DNA of 24,750 nt from Leptospira sp. 96542. Its GTDB lineage: Bacteria; Spirochaetota; Leptospiria; Leptospirales; Leptospiraceae. The notes beneath the pieces are model-generated. The model was given only the letters and a program-made list of their open reading frames with translations. It had not been told where the DNA came from and made no database searches. The stretch's first letter is position 1, and each line of letters begins with the position of its first letter. The DNA is taken from contig JARJFC010000050.1 of assembly GCA_029310945.1 (NCBI GenBank), forward strand, positions 1 through 24,750, written 5' to 3'. Positions 6,971 through 14,970 of this stretch are shown one piece after another. The translations under genes were made by a program, and so were the position numbers.

Positions 6971-7918
6971 TTAATAATTATAAGATAAACCTAAATAAAC
7001 TCCGCTGATAATATCGCTTCCGCCAATACCTCTGTTATTCTGAAAATAATAATAAGTATTTCTGAAGTCTTCGTATCGAAGAGTTTGATCATTGTAATTC
7101 TGATATTTGAATTTTGAGTAATTGTAGTAATAACCCAGATAAGCTTTTAGACTGTTATAGAATATGTAAGAGAGAGAAACATCAAATTCATAGCCTTGGA
7201 AAATACCTAAAGTATTAGAGTTAGATAGATTGGTTTGAAAAATAGGTCTAATTCCATTGGCAAGTATAGAATTAGCTGCAATCTTGTTAGAATAATATCT
7301 TTTTCCTTGTGTAATGTAATATTCGAAACCAATATTTAAATTAAGATTTTCAAATAGTGGGATTTGACTTTTAGCAGCAATTTGCATTCCATGAGATTTA
7401 ATACTCTCTTCTGAAATTGACAAACCATTATTTGAATTCGTTAATCTGTCTATTTTTCGAATTCCTAATCCTAAATTCAGAATTTCTGGTTTTTCATTTA
7501 GAATATGATATAGAAAATTTATTTTATAATCAGTTCTTTCTGTATTGTCTAGATACCTTTTTGAAATAGAATCACCATAAAGAGACTGGTATGCATGAAT
7601 ATAATTAGCTCTAGGGATACTCACATTTATGTATTGAAATTCTATTGAAAAATTATTTTCTAGATTCTTATATTTTACAAAGAACGGAGTAATTGAATCC
7701 CTATTTCCCTTGAATTGTGAATAATTTTCAAAATAAATTCCGGTTGTTGCACTCAAATCGCGTTTATATTCGAAAGGAGTAAATTTAGCATTTAGAGCTT
7801 TTATACCAATTTCCAATTTAGGTTTAGTTGTATTTTTATCTTCATTATTATTATTCTCGGCGTATAGCTTAGAAATAAAGAAAATACTTATCAGAATTGT
7901 TTTATATATTTTTTTCAT
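6971..7918 (-). CDS. Putative outer-membrane beta-barrel protein
   Basis: 315 residues. Signal peptide MKKIYKTILISIFFISKLYA with cleavage before ENNN, then an Asn/Asp-rich linker and a run of amphipathic strands with aromatic ends (FFVKYKNLENNFSIEFQYI, LNLNIGFEYYITQGKRYY, FDVSLSYIFYNSLKAYLGYY). The last residues, GVYLGLSYNY, give the terminal aromatic strand recognised by the BAM machinery. Sequence class is an outer-membrane barrel of perhaps 10-12 strands; cargo or ligand unknown. Sole gene of its cassette; an AAAAAAGAAAAA tract precedes the ATG. Confidence 0.75.
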   Translation of the reverse strand: MKKIYKTILISIFFISKLYAENNNNEDKNTTKPKLEIGIKALNAKFTPFEYKRDLSATTGIYFENYSQFKGNRDSITPFFVKYKNLENNFSIEFQYINVSIPRANYIHAYQSLYGDSISKRYLDNTERTDYKINFLYHILNEKPEILNLGLGIRKIDRLTNSNNGLSISEESIKSHGMQIAAKSQIPLFENLNLNIGFEYYITQGKRYYSNKIAANSILANGIRPIFQTNLSNSNTLGIFQGYEFDVSLSYIFYNSLKAYLGYYYNYSKFKYQNYNDQTLRYEDFRNTYYYFQNNRGIGGSDIISGVYLGLSYNY

Positions 7919-7950
7919 TTTTTCTTTTTTAATTATATTTTATGACATTA

Positions 7951-8116
7951 CGCATAACGAACTAGCATTAACGACGTTGGTCGTAGGTGAGCCTCTGAAG
8001 GAGGCGTTACCGTCGGCACATCTCCTTGCTCTGCAAGGAGTGTGACGGAGACCAATGTGGCGAAGCCTGGAGGGAAGGCGCAAGACCTTCCCGGAACGTT
8101 AATGCGCTGTTATACG
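7951..8116 (-). repeat. attC site 8, site of the 8124-8804 cassette (7958-8846)
   Basis: R' CGCATAAC 7951-7958, R'' GTTATACG 8109-8116, which matches CGTATAAC at 8840-8847. Interior nearly the same as site 2 (829-994). The flank CAGTTTTTCA pairs with TGAAAAATTG, one G-T wobble. Confidence 0.88.
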
Positions 8117-8123
8117 CAGTTTT

Positions 8124-8804
8124 TCATCTAAAAGGAAAGAATAAACCATTTATTTCTAATTGTTCTTTTTCATATAATTGAAAGTTGCCTGATTTACTGA
8201 TATACTCAAAATTTTGGATATTTCCCCTGGGAGTTGTTACTATAAAGAAATTTGAATTATCAAATTGAGTTTCTTTTCTAAAAGATAAAAGATTTCTCAT
8301 GCATAAAATATAATCATTCCCTGTTCTTTCAGTTTGATTATGATAAGGGAATTTTTTATTTATAATGTACGGTAGTCCTAATTTATATTTCAAACCTATT
8401 TTTCTATAGCTATATGGATATTCATAGGATAAAAGATACTCAAGGGACTGATCATTAAGAGTGAAAGTATACGAAGATAAATCTTTTTCCCAATCAATAT
8501 TTTTCTGTTTATCGAAACAGAATTCGTATAAAATTAGAATTTTATTTTTACTATGATTAATATGAAAATTTTGAATCTGAAGTACATCAATTGTATTATT
8601 TGGATCATTTATAACATCAAAGTAGTTTTCTTCATTTACGAAGTAGCTGAAATATCGATAAAAGAAACTTCCATAAAAAGCAGAATCTTCCATTTTAATG
8701 AATGATTTATCTTCAATTCTATAATTTGAATTTATTCCAGGAGATATTAAAGTTAAAGCACAGGATGAAAATAATATAATAGAGCTGAAGAGAATAATTT
8801 TCAT
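8124..8804 (-). CDS. Putative lipoprotein, unknown family
   Basis: 226 residues. The signal peptide MKIILFSSIILFSSC ends in a lipobox-like FSSC with Cys15. The rest is rich in Tyr, Phe and Asn with alternating strands (KILILYEFCFDKQK, YTFTLNDQSLEYLLSYEY, FFIVTTPRGNIQNFEYI) and is probably a beta-sandwich envelope protein. No motif recognised. Sole gene of its cassette, stop codon eight bases from attC 8. Confidence 0.65.
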   Translation of the reverse strand: MKIILFSSIILFSSCALTLISPGINSNYRIEDKSFIKMEDSAFYGSFFYRYFSYFVNEENYFDVINDPNNTIDVLQIQNFHINHSKNKILILYEFCFDKQKNIDWEKDLSSYTFTLNDQSLEYLLSYEYPYSYRKIGLKYKLGLPYIINKKFPYHNQTERTGNDYILCMRNLLSFRKETQFDNSNFFIVTTPRGNIQNFEYISKSGNFQLYEKEQLEINGLFFPFR

Positions 8805-8839
8805 TTATGTTTTGACTTATATAGAATATTGAAAAATTG

Positions 8840-9004
8840 CGTATAACGAACTAGGCTAAACGACGTTCCTCGGAGCTGAGCCTACGGAGTAGGCGTTAGC
8901 GTCGGCGCGGATCTTGCGAATGCAAGAGACGTGACGGAGAGGAATGTGCCGAAGGCCAAGCGAGGGCGTAGACCCGAAGCGCAGTGTTTAGCCGATGTTA
9001 TGCG
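8840..9004 (-). repeat. attC site 9, site of the AbiJ-type cassette (8847-9998)
   Basis: R' CGTATAAC 8840-8847, R'' GTTATGCG 8997-9004, L boxes GGCTAAACG and TGTTTAGCC. The interior differs from the TIR cassette's site (19629-19793) at a single base in my reading and is also close to the retron's site (10349-10512). Confidence 0.88.
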
Positions 9005-9023
9005 TAGTGACCAATTCAATATT

Positions 9024-9944
9024 TTATTTTTTTAAAGCAAGGCGAGCCAAAAAAAGAATATTTGATGCAGTTAAATGCAACATGTAACTTGAAAGAGATT
9101 CATTAACATCGGTAATTGTCGTTCCTTGTCCATGTCCACCTAGTTTATTTCTAATAGTAGGTATTCCACTTTCTAATAAGCTTCTGAATGAGTTTTGTTG
9201 AGATTGTAAAAAATCCGGAATCAGACCATTCTGAAGGCAAATATCAATAAGTTTTTTCGCTGTATCGTTTTTATCATACTTCCATTTTTTAGTTTCACAT
9301 ATTGCCTTCATTACACTTTCAAAAGATTTTGATGCATCTACTAATGATTCTTTATATCGACCATGGCGATAATGTTCATGTGCACTTAAAAATTCTTGGT
9401 TAGCACCTTTGAATATCTTTTCTTGAGCAAGCAGTTTTAAAGCTGGTTTCACTGCCTTTGAATGCATATATTCTGAATCGTTTCTGATAATTTCGCCCGA
9501 TTGAAATTGATAGCCGACTCCATGTTCTTTAAATCTTTCGTTTAATTCGTCGATGGCTTCATCAGGACTCATTTTCCTAGTTTGAACTTCGTATTCGTAA
9601 TTGGGTTCGCTTGAGATATGGTTAATTGCCTTAAATAAGATTTCAATTGTATCTAATACATGCTCGAAATCATCTGTTCGTAAAAGAAAATAGAAAATTG
9701 CTTCTGAATCAGATTCATAAGAATCCTTAAGTCTAAATACTCCATGTTCACGGCAAATTGTTTTGTGAACTAATTCGTAAACGTTTTGTACTCTTCTTTG
9801 TCTGTAATCATCTCCTAAGGCATCTCTTACAATATGTATTATTTGTACTCTGAGCTTTTCCGGTATATCATTATATTGATATACGTCTGTATGCTCACCT
9901 CTAATCAATTTCTGTCTTTTTGAAAAAATGTTAATTATTCCCAT
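9024..9944 (-). CDS. AbiJ-type abortive-infection protein (AbiJ N-terminal domain plus HEPN)
   Basis: 306 residues. The start MGIINIFSKRQKLIRGE with IPEKLRVQIIHIVRDALGDD matches the AbiJ_NTD4 / STM4504-CBY_0614 type N-terminal domain (about 5-110). The C-terminal half (about 180-306) is helical and contains RNKLGGH (R265-H271), the Rx4-6H motif of HEPN ribonucleases. By family it is a predicted anti-phage abortive-infection RNase acting in the cytoplasm. Sole gene in its cassette, as expected for a one-gene defence unit. Domain calls are from remembered family patterns. Confidence 0.78.
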   Translation of the reverse strand: MGIINIFSKRQKLIRGEHTDVYQYNDIPEKLRVQIIHIVRDALGDDYRQRRVQNVYELVHKTICREHGVFRLKDSYESDSEAIFYFLLRTDDFEHVLDTIEILFKAINHISSEPNYEYEVQTRKMSPDEAIDELNERFKEHGVGYQFQSGEIIRNDSEYMHSKAVKPALKLLAQEKIFKGANQEFLSAHEHYRHGRYKESLVDASKSFESVMKAICETKKWKYDKNDTAKKLIDICLQNGLIPDFLQSQQNSFRSLLESGIPTIRNKLGGHGQGTTITDVNESLSSYMLHLTASNILFLARLALKK

Positions 9945-9991
9945 TATGTTAGAATACCTGTTGATTAATTACTGTTCTTTTTTGGTCATTA

Positions 9992-10154
9992 CGCATAACG
10001 AACCAGGATTACCGACGTTTCCCGCCCCTGAGCCTTTAGGCGTTAGGGACTGGCATGTAGCTTGCGAACGCAAGGCGAATGCCAGAAGGGAAATGTGGCG
10101 TAGCCCAAGCGAGGCCGCAAGTGCCGAAGCGCAGTGGTAATCCGTTGTTATGCG
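9992..10154 (-). repeat. attC site 10, site of ORF-less cassette copy 1
   Basis: R' CGCATAAC 9992-9999, R'' GTTATGCG 10147-10154; spacer reads GAACCAG instead of GAACTAG and CGTT instead of CGCT. These two changes mark all five sites of the ORF-less cassettes (9992, 13035, 14432, 18501, 24507). Confidence 0.87.
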
Positions 10155-10355
10155 GAGTTGGTAATGTTTCCGATAGAATTTGAAAACGAAGAGTAAAAAA
10201 TTGGAGCGCCCCACTCACTAACTTGCTCGTAAATACAGAACAGGGCATTCAAAACGAGAAGCGCTTTCCAACTCTTCCTCTCTTCTCTTTCTCTTCACTG
10301 CTGCGCAGCTCTTAGGCGCGACTTTTTCTAGCTGATTTTTGCCAATTACGCATAA
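9999..10355 (-). mobile_element. ORF-less cassette, copy 1
   Basis: About 357 bp: attC 10 plus a 194-bp body (10155-10348) with no convincing gene. The body contains a GCTGCGCAGC palindrome (10301-10310), a pyrimidine-rich run on the plus strand near 10270-10298 and GGAGCGCC. It recurs nearly unchanged at 13203, 14597, 18666 and 24674. A short open frame beginning MPCSVFTSKLVSG exists, but it is broken by a one-base deletion in copy 3, so it is unlikely to be coding. Confidence 0.8.
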
Positions 10356-10512
10356 CGAACGAGGCTAAACGACGTTCCTCGGAGCTGAGCCTACGAAGTA
10401 GGCGTTAGCGTCGGCACATCTCCTTGCTTTGCAAGGAGTGTGACGGAGAGGAATGTGCCGTAGGCCAAGCGAGGGCTTGACCCGAAGCGCAGTGTTTAGC
10501 CGCTGTTATGCG
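10349..10512 (-). repeat. attC site 11, site of the retron cassette (10356-13041)
   Basis: R' CGCATAAC 10349-10356, R'' GTTATGCG 10505-10512; spacer GAACGAG is unique here. L boxes GGCTAAACG and TGTTTAGCC as in sites 9 and 20. The flank ACGTTAGCT pairs with GGCTAATGT at 13026-13034 with two wobbles, which sets the whole 2.7-kb retron operon inside one cassette. Confidence 0.88.
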
Positions 10513-10519
10513 ACGTTAG

Positions 10520-11551
10520 CTAGGTTGAACTTTTTTGATTTTTTTTGAATTGAGACAGAAATTCTTTAGCTTTTAATCCAAAGGAATTAGAAGGTTCAAC
10601 ATTAAGTAAAAAGTTGATTTTTCCGATTAAGCTATCTAAATATAGTGGATCTAAATGATTCTTGTGTTTTAAGAAATTTAATAAACCATATTTTCTTATT
10701 GTATGAATTTGCATCCTTAAGTCTCTTTTATAATTTCTTTGAACTGTTAATTCTTTTCCATGCACATTTAGACCAGTAACTACTTTTTTGGTATTACACC
10801 TTTTCAGTTTGATTTTTTTTTCATTTATTCTAAATCCCTCATTACTTATAATAGTTCTACATATTGAAATTAAATTAACAGGCAACGAGCTTCCAGAAAA
10901 AGTCAGATCATCTGCATATCTTGTATATTTCAAATTAAATTTTTTCGCCAATCCTGAGAGTCGATAATCAAGTCGTTTGGCTACAATATTACTCAACATT
11001 GGACTCGTGCATGCACCCTGTGGTAAACCATTATCTAAACAACATAACGAAGAAAGTTGGTAGCTTAAGATTTTTGAATATCCAAAAACTTTGAAAATTG
11101 ATGCTATCCTACTTTGCTTTATGCTACCGAAAAAATCGACAAGATCAAGCGTGAGCATTTCATTACAGTTTAAATGAATCTTAGCATTATCTATTATGCT
11201 TTTGCCTGTTCTGTAAGCAAAAGCATTATTATGTAATTCGACGGAACTCAAAATATTTTCCAGAATCCATTTTTGAATTGAATGAAGTAGAGGATATGGA
11301 GATTTTATTATTCTTTCGCCACCTGATCGTTTAGGAATAGTAAAAATTCTATAAAAACTATTTGGTGAATACAATATTTCGTTTAAATCATTCCTACTAA
11401 TTCCATTCAAATAGGCGAAGTGTTCTATTTCAAAAATAACTGGTGCGCCTGAAATGTTTATATTATAAATGTATTGTAAATATTTTTGTTTTAATTCATT
11501 ATCTACTGATTGACTTTTAAAAAAGTCGTCCCATTCCTCTATTGTTTTCAT
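10520..11551 (-). CDS. Retron reverse transcriptase
   Basis: 343 residues. Motifs in order: IPKRSGGERII (72-82), retron-typical NAxxH (N122-H126), LDLVDFF with catalytic D136, GLPQGACTSPMLSNIV (175-190), YADD (212-215) and the VTG motif (258-260) that retron RTs use to bind their RNA. Length is normal for a stand-alone retron RT. It starts nine bases after the a2 repeat of the ncRNA, and behind the winged-helix and PRTase-like genes. It should copy the msd part of the RNA into msDNA joined by a 2'-5' bond. Together with its partners it forms an anti-phage defence candidate. Confidence 0.93.
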   Translation of the reverse strand: MKTIEEWDDFFKSQSVDNELKQKYLQYIYNINISGAPVIFEIEHFAYLNGISRNDLNEILYSPNSFYRIFTIPKRSGGERIIKSPYPLLHSIQKWILENILSSVELHNNAFAYRTGKSIIDNAKIHLNCNEMLTLDLVDFFGSIKQSRIASIFKVFGYSKILSYQLSSLCCLDNGLPQGACTSPMLSNIVAKRLDYRLSGLAKKFNLKYTRYADDLTFSGSSLPVNLISICRTIISNEGFRINEKKIKLKRCNTKKVVTGLNVHGKELTVQRNYKRDLRMQIHTIRKYGLLNFLKHKNHLDPLYLDSLIGKINFLLNVEPSNSFGLKAKEFLSQFKKNQKSST

Positions 11552-11560
11552 AAAAAAATA

Positions 11561-11733
11561 TGCACTGTTACGTTACTCAACTTAGAACAATCGATTATCC
11601 TTTACAGTTGTGTTAATAACTGTAAAGGATGTGGTCAAATTTTAATTTGACCACACTCTTTTAGAGTTGTTAGGCTAAAGCTAACCTTAGCGAAAAAGGC
11701 GAATACGCCTTATAATACTAACGTAACAGTGCA
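11561..11733 (-). ncRNA. Retron msr-msd RNA
   Basis: Transcribed leftwards. The a1 (11719-11733) and a2 (11561-11575) repeats are perfectly complementary over 15 bases (TGCACTGTTACGTTA). Between them, in transcript order: hairpins AAGGCGTATTCGCCTT and GGTTAGCTTTAGCC (msr side), a long stem with 11-bp arms GTGGTCAAATT/AATTTGACCAC (11631-11654), then a stem with 13-bp arms ATCCTTTACAGTT/AACTGTAAAGGAT (11597-11630) as the likely msd. The branching G is probably in TTAG at the end of a1 (about 11718), by analogy with other retrons. RT gene follows at once. Confidence 0.88.
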
Positions 11734-11768
11734 ATTCTTGAATAGAATCAACTATATATATTAAAATA

Positions 11769-12110
11769 TCAATCGAAATTTTTAAAAAACAATTTTGCAT
11801 TTGGCAAATAGAATTCACTATTTGTTATAAGAGGAATGTCGAATGCTATTTCTTTCATATTGAATTCTGGTTTATCTAAATAAAAATAATCTAACAGGGA
11901 TAATAATTCTGTGTCATTTCTAATCGGGAGTAGCTTTAAAGTATCGCCATTAATTTCTATGATTCCTTTATTTAAAAGGAAATTTATCGCCTTTATCAAG
12001 TGACCAGGTCCGATTCTGTACTTTTGATGCAATGAGTAAACATTGACAATTTTACTGAAATTTAATTCAGATAAAATTTCTTTAATTACAATTTTTTCAT
12101 AATTTTCCAT
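11769..12110 (-). CDS. Retron accessory small winged-helix protein
   Basis: 113 residues. The N-terminal two thirds read as a winged helix: helix NYEKIVIKEILSEL, VYSLHQKYRIGPGHLIKAINFLLNKGII (turn and recognition helix), wing INGDTLKLL. The tail is acidic with no motif. Its ATG overlaps the stop of the PRTase-like gene by one base (TAATG), so the two are coupled. Retron classifications describe a class with a PRTase-like effector and a small DNA-binding partner (type III in the usual scheme, from memory); this arrangement fits it. Confidence 0.72.
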   Translation of the reverse strand: MENYEKIVIKEILSELNFSKIVNVYSLHQKYRIGPGHLIKAINFLLNKGIIEINGDTLKLLPIRNDTELLSLLDYFYLDKPEFNMKEIAFDIPLITNSEFYLPNAKLFFKNFD

Positions 12111-12967
12111 TAACGTAATCTAGTAAAGAGAGTTGATCTTGCATTGTTTTGGAAATCAAGAGGCCACCAAAATATCGGAAATACATTGTTAGGACAATTT
12201 TTTCCAGAAATTGTATAGAGAGCTTCACTTTTTTTGTATCCAAGACTATGATCTTCGAGCTTGAGCTTTGAAAAAGTTGGTTTAAGTTTTTTTTCCAAGT
12301 TTAACATCGTATTGATTTTCTTTTTTGTATCGATTGAATTATTGAAATCAGTAATTCCTTTTTTCAGGATAATAGGAACATATATTTCAATTTGATGCTG
12401 ACTTTTAATATTTAATATGCCTTCTTCAAGTGCAGCAAATGAGAATATATATATTTTTTTTATCTGAATATTTCTTTCTTTGAGTTTATTTAAAAAATAA
12501 TTTATTTTTCTTATGATAGTTTTTCCACTTCCTATGAAGTCATCGAAGAGAATAACGCTAGAGCCAGCCGGTACTTTGTGTGCAAAATCGACAAGATTAG
12601 AGGAGAAATGATGAGTTTTCCATCCAATGGCAGAAGGGAATTTATTTTTAATGAGATCTAATCCAAAAGCTGAGCCGTCTAGTTCTCCTTTTTCTGCAGT
12701 TGCAGTTAAATATGTGCTGCCAACTGGTAGGTTAAATTCAACCGTCTTTTCATATAGATTTTTTCCTAATTCGTTTAAATCTCTCAAATCAAGTATTTTA
12801 AAGCGATCAATCAATTCTATTAGGAGATCAGATTCTTCTTTGTATTCACAAAAATTCCAAAGTTCGATTAATTGGCTTTGTAGGTCTTCTAACCATGAAT
12901 TCTTTTTTATTAATCCGTAAATATCATTGAAAGTCTGTGGGTCTAATTTTGGAGATAATATACTCAT
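12110..12967 (-). CDS. Retron-associated phosphoribosyltransferase-like effector
   Basis: 285 residues. The key motif is VILFDDFIGSGKTI (138-151), the PRPP-loop signature of PRTase folds (DD followed by a small glycine/serine-rich loop). It is preceded by GSAFGLDLI and followed by a strand IKKIYIFSFAALEEG. The N-terminal 75 residues are helical, and the C-terminus ends with NVFPIFWWPLDF, typical of this retron-linked family. First gene of the four-part operon; likely the toxic effector held in check by msDNA and RT. Enzyme activity and substrate are not known from sequence. Confidence 0.8.
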   Translation of the reverse strand: MSILSPKLDPQTFNDIYGLIKKNSWLEDLQSQLIELWNFCEYKEESDLLIELIDRFKILDLRDLNELGKNLYEKTVEFNLPVGSTYLTATAEKGELDGSAFGLDLIKNKFPSAIGWKTHHFSSNLVDFAHKVPAGSSVILFDDFIGSGKTIIRKINYFLNKLKERNIQIKKIYIFSFAALEEGILNIKSQHQIEIYVPIILKKGITDFNNSIDTKKKINTMLNLEKKLKPTFSKLKLEDHSLGYKKSEALYTISGKNCPNNVFPIFWWPLDFQNNARSTLFTRLR

Positions 12968-13034
12968 CTAATTTCGAAATACGTACTTAAAGAATTTAAT
13001 ATACCGATTTTTGTCAAGTTAGTTCGGCTAATGT

Positions 13035-13202
13035 CGCATAACGAACCAGGCTTGCCGACGTTTCCCGCCCCTGAGCCTCTTTAGAGGCGTTAGGGACTGG
13101 AACGACACTTGCGTAGGCAAGGGGAGTGCCAGAAGGGAAATGTGCCTTTAGGCCAAGCGAGGGCATCAGTCCCGAAGCGCAGCGGTAAGCCGTTGTTATG
13201 CG
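13035..13202 (-). repeat. attC site 12, site of ORF-less cassette copy 2
   Basis: R' CGCATAAC 13035-13042, R'' GTTATGCG 13195-13202; L boxes GCTTGCCG and CGGTAAGC. Three bases longer than the copy at 14432 because the internal hairpin reads GCCTCTTTAGAGGC instead of GCCTTTAGGC: both arms changed, so pairing is kept. Confidence 0.87.
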
Positions 13203-13403
13203 GAGTTGGTAATGTTTCCGATAGAATTTGAAAACGAAGAGTAAAAAATTGGAGCGCCCCACTCACTAGCTTGCTCGTAAATACAGAGCAGGGCATTCAA
13301 AACGAAAAGCGCTTTCCAACTCTTCGTCTTTTTTCTTTCTCTTCACTGCTGCGCAGCTCTTAGGCGCGACTTTTTCTACCTGATTTTTGCCAATTACGCA
13401 TAA
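13042..13403 (-). mobile_element. ORF-less cassette, copy 2
   Basis: attC 12 plus the 194-bp body 13203-13396. Differs from copy 1 by a few substitutions (ACTAGC for ACTAAC, ACAGAGC for ACAGAAC) and within the pyrimidine run. It lies immediately upstream of the retron operon in transcription order. Confidence 0.8.
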
Positions 13404-13561
13404 CGAACTAGACTTACCGAAGTTCCCCGGCCCTGAGTCCCGGACGGGACGTTAGGGACTGGCATGTAGCTTGCGAACGCAAGGCGAATGCCAGAAGGGG
13501 AATTTGCCGCAGGCCGAGCGAGGCCTTGTGCCGAAGCGTAGCGGTAAGTCGCTGTTATGCG
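13397..13561 (-). repeat. attC site 13, site of the Lgt-like cassette (13404-14438)
   Basis: R' CGCATAAC 13397-13404, R'' GTTATGCG 13554-13561; L boxes ACTTACCG and CGGTAAGT. Interior close to 15809-15972 (GAAGTTCCCCGG, GGGGAATTTGCCG). The flank ACGTT pairs with AATGT ahead of 14432, G-T at the third pair. Confidence 0.87.
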
Positions 13562-13565
13562 ACGT

Positions 13566-14399
13566 TTATTTTCTATAACTTTTGATTAATATAACAATTC
13601 CAAAAAATAGTGCTTGGATTTGAGAAAAAGTAAATCCTGTCCATGAAGTACTAGGATTTACATCAGTTTTTAATGAGCTATTTAAAAAAGTAGCAAAATA
13701 AGGAATTTCATTTTTCAAGAATTCAATAAAAAATAAGAAGATGAGATAAGAAAGAAAAGAATATTTAAATAGATCGATTTGAAGAGATACTTTCTTAGAA
13801 AACAAATAATATGTAATGATTCCTGTAGCAAAGAATACAAGATAAAATAATGGAAAATTCCAGACTATAGTGGATCCATTTACCTGTAAAATTTCTTTAG
13901 TCAAGATTGGAATATTTCCATTTGATGAATTAGAAGATATTTGGAAATCTGAAATTATAAATCCAAAGTTTAAGATTAAACCAAAAACAAAAATTGGATA
14001 AATAAATTTATTATGATTATTTTTATCATCATTCAGTGTTTTAAATTTAAAATACTTAATAACAAGAATAATGCTTAAGAAATCTGAAATTAAATTGAAT
14101 TTAGGGAATGTAAAAAAGACATTCCAAAGACCGACTTTTTCAAATTGCGAAAATCCATTCCATGTAAATAGGATAGTATTAAGAGAATGGGTAAAACTTT
14201 GATCAAAATGCCATATAAAAGGCCAAAAGCTTAATATTTTAAAGAAAGCACTGATCAATATATCTGATATTTTTAGTAATATTAATAATTTCGAAAATTC
14301 CTTAATTCTATTCCAATCACCAATTACTTGAAACTGATTAATTAGTAATATTAAAAAAATTAATTGAGAAAGTTTAACTGGTGAAATTCCAAATTCCAT
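13566..14399 (-). CDS. Lgt-like polytopic membrane protein, probably divergent or inactive
   Basis: 277 residues with about seven hydrophobic segments. The C-terminal part, LIFLFFIEFLKNEIPYF followed by WTGFTFSQIQALFFGIVIL, resembles the last motifs of prolipoprotein diacylglyceryl transferase (RFxxEFxR ... GxTxxQ). Here the first Arg position is Leu (about 223) and the second is Lys229, while Glu226 and Gln260 remain; the HGGL motif was not found. It may be a relative with a different role or a degraded enzyme. Good ribosome site AAGGAA. Sole gene of a cassette in an array rich in lipoproteins, which is suggestive but not proof. Confidence 0.55.
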   Translation of the reverse strand: MEFGISPVKLSQLIFLILLINQFQVIGDWNRIKEFSKLLILLKISDILISAFFKILSFWPFIWHFDQSFTHSLNTILFTWNGFSQFEKVGLWNVFFTFPKFNLISDFLSIILVIKYFKFKTLNDDKNNHNKFIYPIFVFGLILNFGFIISDFQISSNSSNGNIPILTKEILQVNGSTIVWNFPLFYLVFFATGIITYYLFSKKVSLQIDLFKYSFLSYLIFLFFIEFLKNEIPYFATFLNSSLKTDVNPSTSWTGFTFSQIQALFFGIVILIKSYRK

Positions 14400-14431
14400 T
14401 TTTTTCCTTCATGATAAATTTAAATAAATGT

Positions 14432-14596
14432 CGCATAACGAACCAGGCTTGCCGACGTTTCCCGACCCTGAGCCTTTAGGCGTTAGGGACTGGCCACGAG
14501 ACTTGCGTAAGCAAGGGGAGTGCCAGAAGGGAAATGTGCCTTTAGGCCAAGCGAGGGCCTAAGTCCCGAAGCGCAGCGGTAAGCCGTTGTTATGCG
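14432..14596 (-). repeat. attC site 14, site of ORF-less cassette copy 3
   Basis: R' CGCATAAC 14432-14439, R'' GTTATGCG 14589-14596; spacers GAACCAG and CGTT as in the other four sites of this group. Confidence 0.87.
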
Positions 14597-14796
14597 GAGT
14601 TGGTAATGTTTCCGATAGAATTTGAAAACGAAGAGTAGAAAATTGGAGCGCCCACTCACTAGCTTGCTCGTAAATACAGAGCAGGGCATTCAAAACGAGA
14701 GGAGCTTTCCAACTCTTCCTCTCTTCTCTTTGTCTTCACTGCTGCGCAGCTCTTAGGCGCGACTTTTTCTGCCTGATTTTTGCCAATTGCGCATAA
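14439..14796 (-). mobile_element. ORF-less cassette, copy 3
   Basis: attC 14 plus the body 14597-14789. One C is missing from the GCGCCCC run (about 14648-14653), which shifts any reading frame through the body; this argues that the conserved element is not a protein. It lies upstream of the Lgt-like gene. R' of the next site is preceded by ATTG, not ATTA. Confidence 0.8.
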
Positions 14797-14954
14797 CGAA
14801 CTAGACTAACCGACGTAGGCTGGCCCTGAGTCCCGAACGGGACGTTAGGGACTGGTCACGACACTTGCGACTGCAAGGGGAGTGCCAGAAGCCTATGTGG
14901 CGTAGCCCAAGCGAGGGCTCGTCCCGAAGCGAAGCGGTTAGTTGCTGTTATGCG
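14790..14954 (-). repeat. attC site 15, site of the 14971-15792 cassette (14797-15815)
   Basis: R' CGCATAAC 14790-14797, R'' GTTATGCG 14947-14954; L boxes ACTAACCG and CGGTTAGT. Interior of the same group as 4235-4401. The flank AAGTAGCCAA pairs with TTGGCTATTT before 15809, one wobble. Confidence 0.87.
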
Positions 14955-14970
14955 AAGTAGCCAATTTCAA

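Noticed and set aside
10036..10248. MPCSVFTSKLVSG protein of the ORF-less cassettes
   Set aside because: Frame is broken in copy 3 and the start of the body differs in copy 4; no ribosome site; it reads on into attC.
12627..12920. 97-residue plus-strand frame in the PRTase-like gene
   Set aside because: Antisense to a well-supported coding region; no ribosome site or family.
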